Source: B1 sp034439755
GTDB lineage: Bacteria; Bacteroidota; Bacteroidia; UKL13-3
Direction of reading: 5' to 3'
Length of the DNA stretch: 64,000 nucleotides
Assembly (NCBI GenBank): GCA_034439755.1
Contig: JAWXAZ010000133.1
Span: 1 to 64,000, forward strand
Within the stretch, counting starts at the first letter, position 1. Every line of letters starts with the position of its first letter. Position numbers and translations under genes: made by a program. Below the pieces are notes generated by a model. It saw nothing but the letters and a program-made list of their open reading frames with translations. It did no database searches and had not been told where the DNA came from. Positions 17,922-26,531 of this stretch are shown piece by piece.

Positions 17922-18533
17922 ATGGCAAATAAACTGATTTATATTATTAGACATGGTGAAACAGATTTTAACAAACAAGGAATTGTTCAAGGTAGCGGGG
18001 TAGATAGCCTTTTAAACGCAAAAGGAATTCAACAAGCGAACAGATTTTATGCCTATTATAAAGAGATTAATTTTGATAAAATTTATACTTCGTCCCTTAT
18101 AAGAACTCAACAAAGTGTTTTGCCCTTTATTGAAGCTGGCAAAAAGTATGTCGCTAACGTTGCCTTAAACGAAATTTCTTGGGGATTTTTTGAAGGCAAA
18201 CCACAAAATGAATTAGAAAGAGCCGCATATGGGGAGGTAGTAAATTCTTGGAATGAAGGGAATTACCATGCCAAAATTAAAGAGGGCGAAAGTGCTTTTG
18301 AATTGCAAAGGCGCCAGTTGCCTTTTGTTAATTATTTAAAAATGCAAGCAGATGAATGTGTGCTTATTTCAATGCATGGCAGGGCCCTAAAAAGTTTTCT
18401 ATGTACCCTACTTGATTTGCCCTTATCTCAAATGGATTCGTTTGAACACGTTAATTTATGCCTGTATTTATTAGAATTTGATGGACAAAAATTCTCTATT
18501 CTAAAGCATAAAGATATAACTCATTTGTTATAG
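17922..18533 (+). CDS. Histidine phosphatase (phosphoglycerate mutase-like)
   Basis: 203 residues. The catalytic IIRHGETDFN is at 8-17, with the second Arg in SSLIRTQQS, the acid in EISWGFFEGK near 85, and the second His in SMHGRALKSF near 150. This is the cofactor-dependent branch-1 fold covering phosphoglycerate mutases, alpha-ribazole phosphatase and broad phosphatases; the substrate cannot be told. TATATTCG at 17907-17914, 7 bases before the ATG, is a candidate -7 box, implying a very short leader. Confidence 0.9.
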   Translation: MANKLIYIIRHGETDFNKQGIVQGSGVDSLLNAKGIQQANRFYAYYKEINFDKIYTSSLIRTQQSVLPFIEAGKKYVANVALNEISWGFFEGKPQNELERAAYGEVVNSWNEGNYHAKIKEGESAFELQRRQLPFVNYLKMQADECVLISMHGRALKSFLCTLLDLPLSQMDSFEHVNLCLYLLEFDGQKFSILKHKDITHLL

Positions 18534-18585
18534 TTATTCTGATACGCAATATGTAATAGTCTAAAACATTTGGAGTATTAAATAT

Positions 18586-18740
18586 CAATGTTGTTTAGTT
18601 GCGGGTTTTACGATGCTTAAGTCATCAAATGTTTATATAAATAACCTTCGAACCCATCGTGGACGCACATTTTCGACATTTATTATGTGCTATAAATAAA
18701 CAATCCCCTTTGAGTAGGAATTCTTAACTAAACAACAATG
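18586..18740. repeat. 155-bp element with 15-bp inverted ends
   Basis: Left arm CAATGTTGTTTAGTT (18586-18600) and right arm AACTAAACAACAATG (18726-18740) pair at 14 of 15 positions. Both ends are flanked by TAT, which could be a 3-bp target duplication. Inside is a smaller pair GCACAT/ATGTGC. It may be a MITE-like non-autonomous element or a structured RNA. Confidence 0.45.
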
Positions 18741-18809
18741 TATTACCTATTTTAATTAAGCATGGTATTAAAGGTGTTTTTAATTAAGAACCCTTAGTTC
18801 AATTTAATA

Positions 18810-18850
18810 AAAAAAAGCTGCCCTAAAATCACTTTTAAGGCAGCTTTTTA
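18810..18850 (-). terminator. Terminator of the acyl-CoA dehydrogenase gene
   Basis: Stem AAAAAGCTGCC / GGCAGCTTTTT around a 16-base loop that can itself pair (TAAAA/TTTTA), about 50 bases past the stop codon. A and T runs on both sides make it possibly bidirectional. Confidence 0.85.
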
Positions 18851-18901
18851 GATAAAGAGAGGCAAATTTAATCACTTAAAAACCTCCAATTAGTTCCACT
18901 A

Positions 18902-20041
18902 TTATCTCAAAATTTCTCTCGAAATCACAATTCTATTTACCTCACTTGTGCCTTCGTAAATCTGAGTAATTTTGGCATCGCGCATCAATCTTTCTACATG
19001 ATACTCTTTTACATAGCCATAGCCACCATGAACTTGAACGGCCTCCGTTGTTACCCACATTGCCGTTTCAGAAGCAAATACTTTTGCCATTGAGCTAGCC
19101 AATGCATAATCTTTACCATTATCCTTCAGTGAAGCAGCTTTTAACACCATTAAACGTGCCGCTTCAATTTGAGTAGCCATATCGGCCAATTTAAATTGAA
19201 TGGCTTGATGGTGCATTATTTCTTTGCCAAATGCTTTGCGTTCTTTAGAATATTTTAATGCCAATTCATAAGCGCCACTTGCAATTCCTAAAGCCTGCGC
19301 TGCAATTCCAATTCTACCCCCAGCCAAAACTTTCATCGCAAATTTAAATCCAAAACCATCCTCTCCAATGCGATTTTCTAAAGGAACTTTTACATCTTGA
19401 AACATAACAGAATGCGTATCGCTTCCACGAATACCCATCTTATCTTCTTTCTTCCCAACCGTTACGCCTGGCCAGTTTTTCTCTACTATAAAAGCATTAA
19501 TTCCTTTATGCCCTTTTTCTACATGTGTTTGCGCAATTACCAAATAATAGGTGCCAGAATTGCCATTGGTAATCCAGTTTTTGGTGCCGTTTAATAGGTA
19601 ATGATCTCCTTTATCTTCAGCAGTTGTCCTTTGGGAGGTAGCATCGCTGCCTGCCTCTGGTTCAGACAATAAAAATGCCCCATGAACCGTGCCACTAGCC
19701 ATTGGAACAAGATATTTTTGTTTTTGCTCCTCTGTGCCATAAGTCTCAAGACCCCAGCATACCAATGAGTTGTTTACAGAAACCACCACAGACGCAGATG
19801 CATCAATTTTAGACAACTCTTCCATAGCCAAAACATACGAAATAGTGTCCATGCCAGAACCACCATATTTTGGATCAACCATAATGCCTAAAAAGCCAAG
19901 TTCTCCTAACTTTTTAATTTGTTCGGCCGGAAATTTTTGCTCATTGTCGCGCTCAATTACTCCTGGTAAAAGTTCTGTTTGCGCAAAATCTCTTGCTGCT
20001 TGTTGAACATTCAAATGCTCTTCTGTAAATTCAAAGTCCAT
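18902..20041 (-). CDS. Acyl-CoA dehydrogenase
   Basis: 379 residues, full length. FAD-dependent oxidation of acyl-CoA to trans-2-enoyl-CoA with electron transfer to ETF. Visible: FLLSEPEAGSDA near 125-136 and NGTKNWITNG near 150 for FAD contact, KMGIRGSDTHSV near 198, ERKAFGKEIMHHQAIQFKLADM near 270, AVQVHGGYGYVKEYHVERL near 335, and the C-terminal IYEGTSEVNRIVISREIL with the catalytic Glu (EGTSE) of the short-chain/butyryl type. It is a single gene with its own promoter and terminator. Confidence 0.96.
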   Translation of the reverse strand: MDFEFTEEHLNVQQAARDFAQTELLPGVIERDNEQKFPAEQIKKLGELGFLGIMVDPKYGGSGMDTISYVLAMEELSKIDASASVVVSVNNSLVCWGLETYGTEEQKQKYLVPMASGTVHGAFLLSEPEAGSDATSQRTTAEDKGDHYLLNGTKNWITNGNSGTYYLVIAQTHVEKGHKGINAFIVEKNWPGVTVGKKEDKMGIRGSDTHSVMFQDVKVPLENRIGEDGFGFKFAMKVLAGGRIGIAAQALGIASGAYELALKYSKERKAFGKEIMHHQAIQFKLADMATQIEAARLMVLKAASLKDNGKDYALASSMAKVFASETAMWVTTEAVQVHGGYGYVKEYHVERLMRDAKITQIYEGTSEVNRIVISREILR

Positions 20042-20061
20042 AATCGTATCATTTAATTTAG

Positions 20062-20091
20062 CGAATATATTAATTACCCAAACATTATCAA
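20062..20091 (-). promoter_or_regulatory. Promoter of the acyl-CoA dehydrogenase gene
   Basis: Minus-strand TTG (20091-20089), 19-base spacer, TATATTCG (20069-20062). The last -7 bases are TTCG rather than TTTG. It ends 20 bases before the ATG at 20041. Confidence 0.5.
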
Positions 20092-20112
20092 ACCCAGAGG
20101 GGATGATTTTAC

Positions 20113-20604
20113 TTAGGACAGTTTTATTTTTTTTTCAATGCCACTAGTAGAATAACCCGGAATAAAGTCGATGGTTTTTACTTCTCCTCCTTTTAACATA
20201 ACGGTCTCATAACCTACAATATCTTTTGGCTGGTAGTCGCTTCCTTTTACCAAAACATCGGGCCTAACCAATTGAATTAATGCCAAAGGAGTTGGTTCAT
20301 CAAATAAAATTACGGCGTCAACAAAACCCAAAGATGCTATTATTTGCAACCTCGAATTTTCATCTTGTATGGGCCTATGCTCACCCTTTAACTTGCTTAC
20401 TGAGGAATCGGTATTTAAGCCAACCACCAAAACATCACCCAAATCTGCCGCCTTGGCCAAATAATCTACATGGCCCCTATGAAGCAAATCGAAACAACCA
20501 TTGGTAAATACAATTTTTTTTTGCTCACTAGCCCAACGCAATAATTGCTTTGGCAGGCTTTCCCAAGTAAAAATTTTGCGCTCAACCTCTTTAAGCCTGC
20601 TCAT
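20113..20604 (-). CDS. rfaE2: D-glycero-beta-D-manno-heptose 1-phosphate adenylyltransferase
   Basis: 163 residues, a stand-alone nucleotidyltransferase. It makes ADP-heptose from heptose 1-phosphate for LPS core synthesis. Visible: FTNGCFDLLHRGHVDYL near 32-48 with the HxGH catalytic motif, VGLNTDSSVSKLKGEHRPI near 61-79, VLVKGSDY, and the C-terminal YSTSGIEKKI, the ISTS-type nucleotide contact. It overlaps the end of the membrane flippase-like gene by 14 bases, so the two are co-translated in the panD operon. Confidence 0.93.
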   Translation of the reverse strand: MSRLKEVERKIFTWESLPKQLLRWASEQKKIVFTNGCFDLLHRGHVDYLAKAADLGDVLVVGLNTDSSVSKLKGEHRPIQDENSRLQIIASLGFVDAVILFDEPTPLALIQLVRPDVLVKGSDYQPKDIVGYETVMLKGGEVKTIDFIPGYSTSGIEKKIKLS

Positions 20605-21586
20605 TGATTTTCTTTTTCTGCTGAGCCACTACCAACACAGAAGCTATGGCACCCAATATCAATAAAACAATCATTTGAATTCCGTGAACCATAGTAGCGT
20701 AAGCGATGCCATCTTCTTTGGCTACTCCAAAAAGCAATAGCGACTGCATTACAAAAAAATGGTAGGTGCCTGCACCCGCTCCAGGAGCAGGTAAAACAAT
20801 GCCTATAGTGCCAATGGCAAATACAATTAAACAATCTGCAAAACTCAAATGTGAGGTAGGTTCCATGGCAAACAAACAAAAGTACATCATTAAAATATAC
20901 CCAACCCAAATGGCAATCGATAACAATATAAATTGGAGGGGATTTCGCACATGCCTAATACTTAATAATCCGTCGCCAAATCCTTGGATCAGCCCAAATA
21001 TTCTTATAAAAAGTTTGGTCTGAACCAATTTCCTTCTAAAAATAAAGACCAAGGCCCCAAATCCCGCTAATATCCCTAATGCGATTAATTTCCAATTGGT
21101 CACATCTTTTCCATTTTCTACATTGCTGTTAGAAAGCGTTTTTGTAATGAAATCGCTTATTAAATCGAATTGCATGAGGAAAATGATGCCTAAAATGATC
21201 ATCAATAAAACCATGTCCACAATTCTTTCGGTAACCACCGAGCCCAATGATTTTTCTAAAGGAAGATCGTCTGTCTTGCTAAGGGCCGCACACCTAGAAA
21301 TCTCCCCAGCCCGCGGAATAATATAATTCATCATATACCCAACCAAAACAGCATAAAAACTATGCGTGGTGCTTACCTTAAAATGCATTGCCTCATAGAG
21401 TTGAGTTGCTCTATAGGCCCTAATCCAATGGCTTAATATTGAAATTACAACTCCTAGGAGAAGCCAACTAAAATTTGCCGCTGCCATCTTTTCAAAAAGC
21501 GCATTCCAATTTGTATCTCTAAAAACAAAAAATAAAAAGACACCCCCAATACCTAAGATGATGCCATATTGAATGAGCTTTTTCAA
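20591..21586 (-). CDS. Lysylphosphatidylglycerol synthase TM-region/flippase-like protein
   Basis: 331 residues with about eight transmembrane segments. It matches the YbhN/UPF0104 family, related to the membrane (flippase) half of MprF; the RAYRATQLYEAMHF and YMMNYIIPRAGEISRCAAL segments near 55-105 and LPAPGAGAGTYHFF near 270-283 are the family signatures. There is no aminoacyl-transfer domain, so it is not a complete lysyl-PG synthase. A role in moving a lipid across the inner membrane is inferred. It lies 5 bases after panD and overlaps rfaE2. Confidence 0.88.
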   Translation of the reverse strand: MKKLIQYGIILGIGGVFLFFVFRDTNWNALFEKMAAANFSWLLLGVVISILSHWIRAYRATQLYEAMHFKVSTTHSFYAVLVGYMMNYIIPRAGEISRCAALSKTDDLPLEKSLGSVVTERIVDMVLLMIILGIIFLMQFDLISDFITKTLSNSNVENGKDVTNWKLIALGILAGFGALVFIFRRKLVQTKLFIRIFGLIQGFGDGLLSIRHVRNPLQFILLSIAIWVGYILMMYFCLFAMEPTSHLSFADCLIVFAIGTIGIVLPAPGAGAGTYHFFVMQSLLLFGVAKEDGIAYATMVHGIQMIVLLILGAIASVLVVAQQKKKINEQA

Positions 21587-21591
21587 AAAAA

Positions 21592-21942
21592 TTAATGGGT
21601 TAATTTGTTGTTGTGATCTGGATAAACAGCAATTGGATTGTATTTTTTGGCTTCCTCAAAATCCATAATACAGTATGAAATGATAATGACAGAGTCGCCT
21701 GTTGCTGCTTTTCTTGCCGCCGGTCCATTTAAACATATCATGCCAGTGCCTCTATCTCCCTTAATTACATATGTTTCTAGGCGTTCACCGTTGTTAATGT
21801 TCACCACTTGTACCTTCTCATTTTCAATCATATTGGCGGCATCCATTAAATCTTCATCAATGGTAATACTTCCTACATAATGTAACTCAGTTTGGGTAAC
21901 TTTTACACGATGTATTTTCGACTTTAACAGTTGTATTTGCAT
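21592..21942 (-). CDS. panD: Aspartate 1-decarboxylase
   Basis: 116 residues, full length. It makes beta-alanine for pantothenate and CoA. The pro-enzyme self-cleaves between Gly24 and Ser25 (HYVGSITID) to create the pyruvoyl group. Also seen: LKSKIHRVKVTQTEL at the N-terminus, NGERLETYVIKGDRGTG near 50-66, and NGPAARKAATGD near 71. First gene of an operon with the flippase-like gene and rfaE2. Confidence 0.97.
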   Translation of the reverse strand: MQIQLLKSKIHRVKVTQTELHYVGSITIDEDLMDAANMIENEKVQVVNINNGERLETYVIKGDRGTGMICLNGPAARKAATGDSVIIISYCIMDFEEAKKYNPIAVYPDHNNKLTH

Positions 21943-21958
21943 AGTTATTTTTGCGTTG

Positions 21959-21988
21959 CAAAAGTAGATAAAAAGCGCAATCTCACAA
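21959..21988 (-). promoter_or_regulatory. Promoter of the panD operon
   Basis: Minus-strand TTG (21988-21986), a 19-base spacer, and TACTTTTG (21966-21959), an exact fit to the Bacteroidota consensus. The leader before the panD ATG is only about 10 bases. Confidence 0.8.
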
Positions 21989-22049
21989 ATTTTATACTTG
22001 GAATACCAGAAATAGTGGTTTTTTGTGCTTTTTCATCTTGTCAAAATAT

Positions 22050-22072
22050 AGTCACAATGTAGTATTGTGACT
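22050..22072. promoter_or_regulatory. 23-bp palindrome upstream of the HmuY-like operon
   Basis: Two 9-bp arms AGTCACAAT and ATTGTGACT around GTAGT, perfectly matched. It lies 63 bases before the first gene of the putative haem or metal uptake operon, in the region where a promoter is expected. The size and symmetry suit a dimeric repressor or activator. It is not a Fur-box match. The regulator is unknown. Confidence 0.55.
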
Positions 22073-22134
22073 TTTGTCAGGCAATTATTAAGCTTTAACC
22101 AAGTTCTTTGTGCTTCAATTAACAACATACTAAA

Positions 22135-23445
22135 ATGAAAAAAGTAGTACCATTTTTAAGCCTTATTCTCCTTTCAATCAATCTTTTTGCCCAACAAGCA
22201 GATAGCGTAACCATGCTGCCTGGAACAAGTGTAGACGTTTATTATAATTTAAGCACTGGTACTAAAGACACTGTAAGAAACACCAATTGGCATATTGCCT
22301 TTGCAGTTAGAAAAGCGCAACCACCTCTTAAAACAATGCAAGCTGCAACCATTATCGTAAACGATGGTAGAAGTGTAGATATGTATAAATCTAACCAAAC
22401 TTTTGCAAATTGGAAAAATTTTGATACCAGTGGTTGGATGAGGTGGACTCAAACAACTAACAGTGATAGCACTTGGGATGTGGGCGCTTTAAACCAAATT
22501 CGCAGCTTAAGCAATCCATTTGATTACGGCTGGGGTCAATATGATATGGCAAGTAAAGATGTGGTTGGCGACCAAATTTGGTTGATGGCAATTGCAGTTT
22601 CACCAAATCCTGCTGCTCCAAGATTATTAAAAAAGTTAACCGTGCATAGCATTGTTTATGATACCATGTGGGTTTTTACCATTTCTAATATTGATGGCAC
22701 CGATAGCAATACAGTAAGCATTAGAAAATCGAATTTTAACAATAAATTGTTTGCTTATTACAATGTATTAACCAACACCGTGATCGACCGCGAACCAGCT
22801 TTAAATACTTGGGATATCTTATTTACCAGGTATAAAACAATGGTAACCCTGTTTGGGCAAACTTTAATGTATCCTGTAATGGGGGTTTTACACAATCCTA
22901 CGGTAACCACTGCTAAATATATTGGAGCAGATGCAAAAACCTATGTTCCTAAGGCCTCCTTAGATTTTAAAACCAATATAAACCAAATGGGTTGGGATTG
23001 GAAACTAATCACAACAACCCCAGGTAATTGGCCAATTCGCGATTCTTTATCATATGTGGTAAAAACTGGGTTAAATAGTTTTTATAGGTTGTTTTTTACC
23101 GAGTATTTCGCAAGTTCAACCAGACAAAATATTAGCTTTAACAAGACTTTATTTACAGACCTAACCAGCACCTCCGAAGTAAAAGAAGCATTTAATAACC
23201 TTCAAGTATATCCTAACCCAGCTTCAGAAAAATTAAACATCGAACTAAGTGTAATCAAACCAATAGCTTCTCTTAATGTTGAACTAATGGATATTACAGG
23301 AAGAGTTATTCAGTCTCAAAATTTCACACAAGTAAAAGGAAACTTTGATTTAACAATTTCAACTGCAACCTTAAATTCGGGCGTGTATTTCCTAACAGTG
23401 CAAACAGAAGGATATAAAGTATCTAAAAAAGTAGTTATCAATTAA
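22135..23445 (+). CDS. Secreted HmuY-like protein with T9SS sorting domain
   Basis: 436 residues. Residues 1-19 are a signal peptide ending in FAQ. The mature part shows two halves of HmuY-like pattern: VDVYYNLSTGTKDTVRNTNW near 33-52 with NWHIAF, and KLFAYYNVLTNTVIDREPAL with TWDILFTRYKT and YPVMGVLHNP near 205-260; a later FYRLFFTEYF matches the HmuY C-terminal strand. Residues ~355-436 are a classic type A sorting domain (LQVYPNPASEKLNIEL, MDITGRVI, GVYFLTVQ). P. gingivalis HmuY binds haem; here ligand binding is inferred from family and the adjacent TonB receptor. First of four same-strand genes. Confidence 0.83.
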   Translation: MKKVVPFLSLILLSINLFAQQADSVTMLPGTSVDVYYNLSTGTKDTVRNTNWHIAFAVRKAQPPLKTMQAATIIVNDGRSVDMYKSNQTFANWKNFDTSGWMRWTQTTNSDSTWDVGALNQIRSLSNPFDYGWGQYDMASKDVVGDQIWLMAIAVSPNPAAPRLLKKLTVHSIVYDTMWVFTISNIDGTDSNTVSIRKSNFNNKLFAYYNVLTNTVIDREPALNTWDILFTRYKTMVTLFGQTLMYPVMGVLHNPTVTTAKYIGADAKTYVPKASLDFKTNINQMGWDWKLITTTPGNWPIRDSLSYVVKTGLNSFYRLFFTEYFASSTRQNISFNKTLFTDLTSTSEVKEAFNNLQVYPNPASEKLNIELSVIKPIASLNVELMDITGRVIQSQNFTQVKGNFDLTISTATLNSGVYFLTVQTEGYKVSKKVVIN

Positions 23446-23452
23446 TATTGTT

Positions 23453-25480
23453 TTGATTTTTAATTTATCCGTATTTATAAAAAACACAAGATTTGCCATT
23501 GCAATAATGGCAGTCTTGCTGTTTTTTTCGCTTGGCAATGCGCAAAAACTAGATTCTTTGCAAAGCTTGGATGAATTAGTAGTAACGGGTCAATATGAGG
23601 CGCATAGCCTAAGTAAATCTGTTTTAAAGGTTAAAGTAATCGATTCTAAACGCATTGAAAAGCAAGGGGCATTTAACCTGCAACAAGTGCTTACCAATGA
23701 ACTAAATATTAGGGTCATTCAAGATCCAATTTTAGGAAGTACCATGCAATTACAGGGTGTTGGAGGAAACAACATAAAAATTCTGATAGATGGCGTTCCG
23801 GTTATTGGAAGGGAAAATGGCAGTGTAGATCTGTCTCAAATTAACCTTCAAAATGTAGATCGCATAGAGTTGGTTGAAGGTCCCATGAGCGTCAATTTTG
23901 GTACAGATGCCTTAGGTGGTGTAATTAACATAATCACCAAAAAGCAAAAACAGGGATCAAGTAATGCTAGGGTTGGTGCTTATGGCGAAAGTATTGGTCA
24001 ATATAACCTAGATTTTGGCTTTGGTAAATCAAATGAGAAGTATAGTATTTTAGCTTCTGGTGGAAGAAATTTCTTTGGTGGTTATAGCGAAAATCCAAGT
24101 AGTAGAAATAAGTTATGGAAGCCAAGAACGCAGTATAATGCCGACATTTCCTTGTCTAAGTTCATAGAGCATGGTTCTTTGCGTTGGAGTAACCAGTTTT
24201 TTATTGAAAAAGTTACCGATAAGGGCATTCCAAACATTGATTGGAGCCAAGCTGTAGCCATTGATAGGTATTATCATACTATCAGGTTTTCTTCTTCTTT
24301 TTTCTACGATAAAAAGCATCAAGGAAAACGAAATATTAATGTTTTAGCTTCCTATAATTTCTATCAAAGAAGGTATAATACCTACGCCAAAAATTTAGTT
24401 GATTTGGTTCAGGAACTGGTTCCCTCTTCTTTTGAACACGATACAAACTGGTTTCATCAAATTATGAGTAGGGGAACTTATTCTAATGTGGCCTTTTCAC
24501 AAAAATTGGGATACCAAATGGGATATGAATTGAACCATGAGTTTACCTACGGTTCAAGGATTGAAGGCGAAAAGCAAAATATGGGCGATTATAATTTATT
24601 CACAAGTGCAGAATGGAAGCCTGTTAAGCACCTTTTGTTAAGACCAGCCTTTCGTGTAATATACCATACCAGTTATAAGGCGCCATTGGTTCCATCCATT
24701 AATTTTAAATATGATTTTTCTGATAATTGGATTTTAAGGGGCTCGTATGCAAAGGGATTTAGGGCGCCTAGTTTAAAGGAATTACACCTTCAATTTGTAG
24801 ATGCAGCTCACAACATTAAAGGAAACAACGGACTAGTGTCCGAAACATCCGATAACCTTCAAATGGTTCTTTCCTATACCTATAAAAGAGAAAGTAGAAT
24901 TTTTAGGTTCGAACCAACTGTTTTTTATAACCATATAGAAAATATGATAGACTTTGCTAGGGTGGGAGAGGCAACTAGCATGCAATTTCAATATGTAAAT
25001 ATTAATACTTTTTCGAGCTATGGAAGTTCAATGACCGTTGAGTATAGAACTATTCCTTATCAAATTTCAATGGGTTATGTTATTACAGGTAGGAAAAATA
25101 TTTTAGCTGGATACAACAAAACAAACGATGTGTATTATAACCAAGAGTGGCGCCTAAATCTTTCCTATAATTTTGTTAAATCGGCACTTAATATTAACTT
25201 GTTTACCAAATTTAATGGCAAACTTCAGATGTATCAATATAGCTATCTAAATAACGATGTTTCTTTGGGCTATATTGATCCCTTTGCTGTAATTGATTTT
25301 ACAGTCAATAAGCCCTTATTGAAAAATAAGCTAACGCTAACTTCGGGTGTAAAAAACTTGATGAATGTGATTAATGTAAATGCAAGTCTTTCGGGTGGGC
25401 CACATTCTTCTAGCAGCAGTTCTGCCGCTACTGGTATGGGTAGGTCTTTGTTTTTAGGTGTTAAATATAGTTTTCTATAA
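23453..25480 (+). CDS. TonB-dependent outer-membrane receptor
   Basis: 675 residues from a TTG at 23453, 7 bases after the preceding stop. This start is chosen because it gives a full signal peptide (to FSLGNA near 30); the next ATG leaves only 12 residues of it. A TonB box-like DELVVTG follows near 39-45. The plug domain (~50-165) shows LQGVGGNNIKILIDGVPV and the DALGGVINIITKK end. The rest is a beta-barrel of aromatic-ended strands with FRAPSLKELHLQF near 438. Size and neighbours fit an HmuR-like haem or metal transporter, fed by the flanking HmuY-like proteins. The exact substrate is not shown. Confidence 0.92.
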   Translation: MIFNLSVFIKNTRFAIAIMAVLLFFSLGNAQKLDSLQSLDELVVTGQYEAHSLSKSVLKVKVIDSKRIEKQGAFNLQQVLTNELNIRVIQDPILGSTMQLQGVGGNNIKILIDGVPVIGRENGSVDLSQINLQNVDRIELVEGPMSVNFGTDALGGVINIITKKQKQGSSNARVGAYGESIGQYNLDFGFGKSNEKYSILASGGRNFFGGYSENPSSRNKLWKPRTQYNADISLSKFIEHGSLRWSNQFFIEKVTDKGIPNIDWSQAVAIDRYYHTIRFSSSFFYDKKHQGKRNINVLASYNFYQRRYNTYAKNLVDLVQELVPSSFEHDTNWFHQIMSRGTYSNVAFSQKLGYQMGYELNHEFTYGSRIEGEKQNMGDYNLFTSAEWKPVKHLLLRPAFRVIYHTSYKAPLVPSINFKYDFSDNWILRGSYAKGFRAPSLKELHLQFVDAAHNIKGNNGLVSETSDNLQMVLSYTYKRESRIFRFEPTVFYNHIENMIDFARVGEATSMQFQYVNINTFSSYGSSMTVEYRTIPYQISMGYVITGRKNILAGYNKTNDVYYNQEWRLNLSYNFVKSALNINLFTKFNGKLQMYQYSYLNNDVSLGYIDPFAVIDFTVNKPLLKNKLTLTSGVKNLMNVINVNASLSGGPHSSSSSSAATGMGRSLFLGVKYSFL

Positions 25481-25490
25481 AGTATGAATT

Positions 25491-26498
25491 GTGGGATTTA
25501 TTAAAATTAAAATAGCAACTGTTTTCTTTGTCATTTTAGCTCTTTGCTCATGCGAAAAGGAAGATACTGCCGTGATTCTGCCGCCTCGTCCAAATGCTTT
25601 GATTTCTCTTTTGCAAGTGGGTTTAGGCGAGAATTATGAAGATCAGGTTTATGTTAACTTTTTAGATAGCAATTATGAAAAGGCTAGGGTTAAAAATAAT
25701 ATTTGGGATTTGGCCTTTGATTGCAAAATGGGCTCCAACCGCGTAATGATAAACGGTGGCAAAGGGGTGCTATTATCCATTTTAGGGAAGCGTGATTTTA
25801 AATCAAATATAAAATTGTCCGACTTAAAATGGAGATGGGATGAGGCTTCCGGGGGCGATTCAATTGTGCTAAAAAATTGGTTTAATGAGGGGTTGGTTCA
25901 AACCAATGATTCTGTGTATTTAATTGATAGGGGTATTGGCAGTATTGGAGGCAGGTTTTACCAGTTTAAACTCAATAAAACTTTTGATGGGCATTATAAG
26001 ATTATTGTTGCCGATTTATATGGAAAGATTTTAAAAGTAGATGAGGTAAGGCGTGCGCCTGCAAAGAATCAAGTTTATTATGATTTTGGGTCTGTAAGTT
26101 GCTTAAATTTTGAACCTAATAATGACAATTGGCAGTTTTGCTTTTTAAAATGTCGCTGGATTTACTATGAGTTTAATCCGCCATTATTGTACACGGTAAC
26201 AGGGGTTCATATTAACCCAAAAACGGTTTCTTTGGCCATTGATAGTTCTTTAAATTTTGAATCCATAAAGCTGGGAGAAGTATTTGGGCTAACCTATAAA
26301 GAGCAACGAGATGCCATTGGTTTTGAATGGAAATTGTACGATTTTAACCAGGGTAGGTACACCACCAGAAAATATGTAAACTATATTTTTAGAACTAAGG
26401 GCCCTCATCCAGTTTATTATAAATTGAGGTTTACTGATTATTATAACAAACAAGGGGTAAAGGGTTCTCCTAGATTTGAAGTGTCTGTAATAAATTAA
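25491..26498 (+). CDS. HmuY-like lipoprotein
   Basis: 335 residues from a GTG at 25491, 10 bases after the receptor gene. Signal peptide with lipobox ALCSC near 17-21 (lipidated Cys 21), so probably anchored to the outer membrane. Two halves again recall HmuY: VYVNFLDSNYEKARVKNNIW with WDLAFDC near 50-80, and VYYDFGSVSCLNFEP near 200. The C-terminal YKLRFTDYYNKQGVKGSPRF is close to the last strands of HmuY. It lacks a T9SS tail, unlike its paralogue two genes upstream. A haem- or metal-binding surface partner of the TonB receptor is inferred. Confidence 0.8.
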   Translation: MGFIKIKIATVFFVILALCSCEKEDTAVILPPRPNALISLLQVGLGENYEDQVYVNFLDSNYEKARVKNNIWDLAFDCKMGSNRVMINGGKGVLLSILGKRDFKSNIKLSDLKWRWDEASGGDSIVLKNWFNEGLVQTNDSVYLIDRGIGSIGGRFYQFKLNKTFDGHYKIIVADLYGKILKVDEVRRAPAKNQVYYDFGSVSCLNFEPNNDNWQFCFLKCRWIYYEFNPPLLYTVTGVHINPKTVSLAIDSSLNFESIKLGEVFGLTYKEQRDAIGFEWKLYDFNQGRYTTRKYVNYIFRTKGPHPVYYKLRFTDYYNKQGVKGSPRFEVSVIN

Positions 26499-26531
26499 CA
26501 ACAATAATTTTCATCTTACAAATATTTACAC

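Larger units (their letters stand above)
18534..18901. other. Non-coding interval with inverted repeat
   Basis: A 368-base interval with no gene. It holds a long-range inverted repeat (18586-18740, listed separately) and the terminator of the acyl-CoA dehydrogenase at 18810-18850. A short direct repeat TTTTAATTAAG occurs twice near 18750 and 18780. No tRNA-like or known RNA structure was recognised. Confidence 0.6.

Noticed and set aside
22050..22072. Fur box or Crp/Fnr site
   Set aside because: No GATAAT-type repeats, and the half sites are in the opposite order to TGTGA-N6-TCACA; kept only as an unassigned palindrome.
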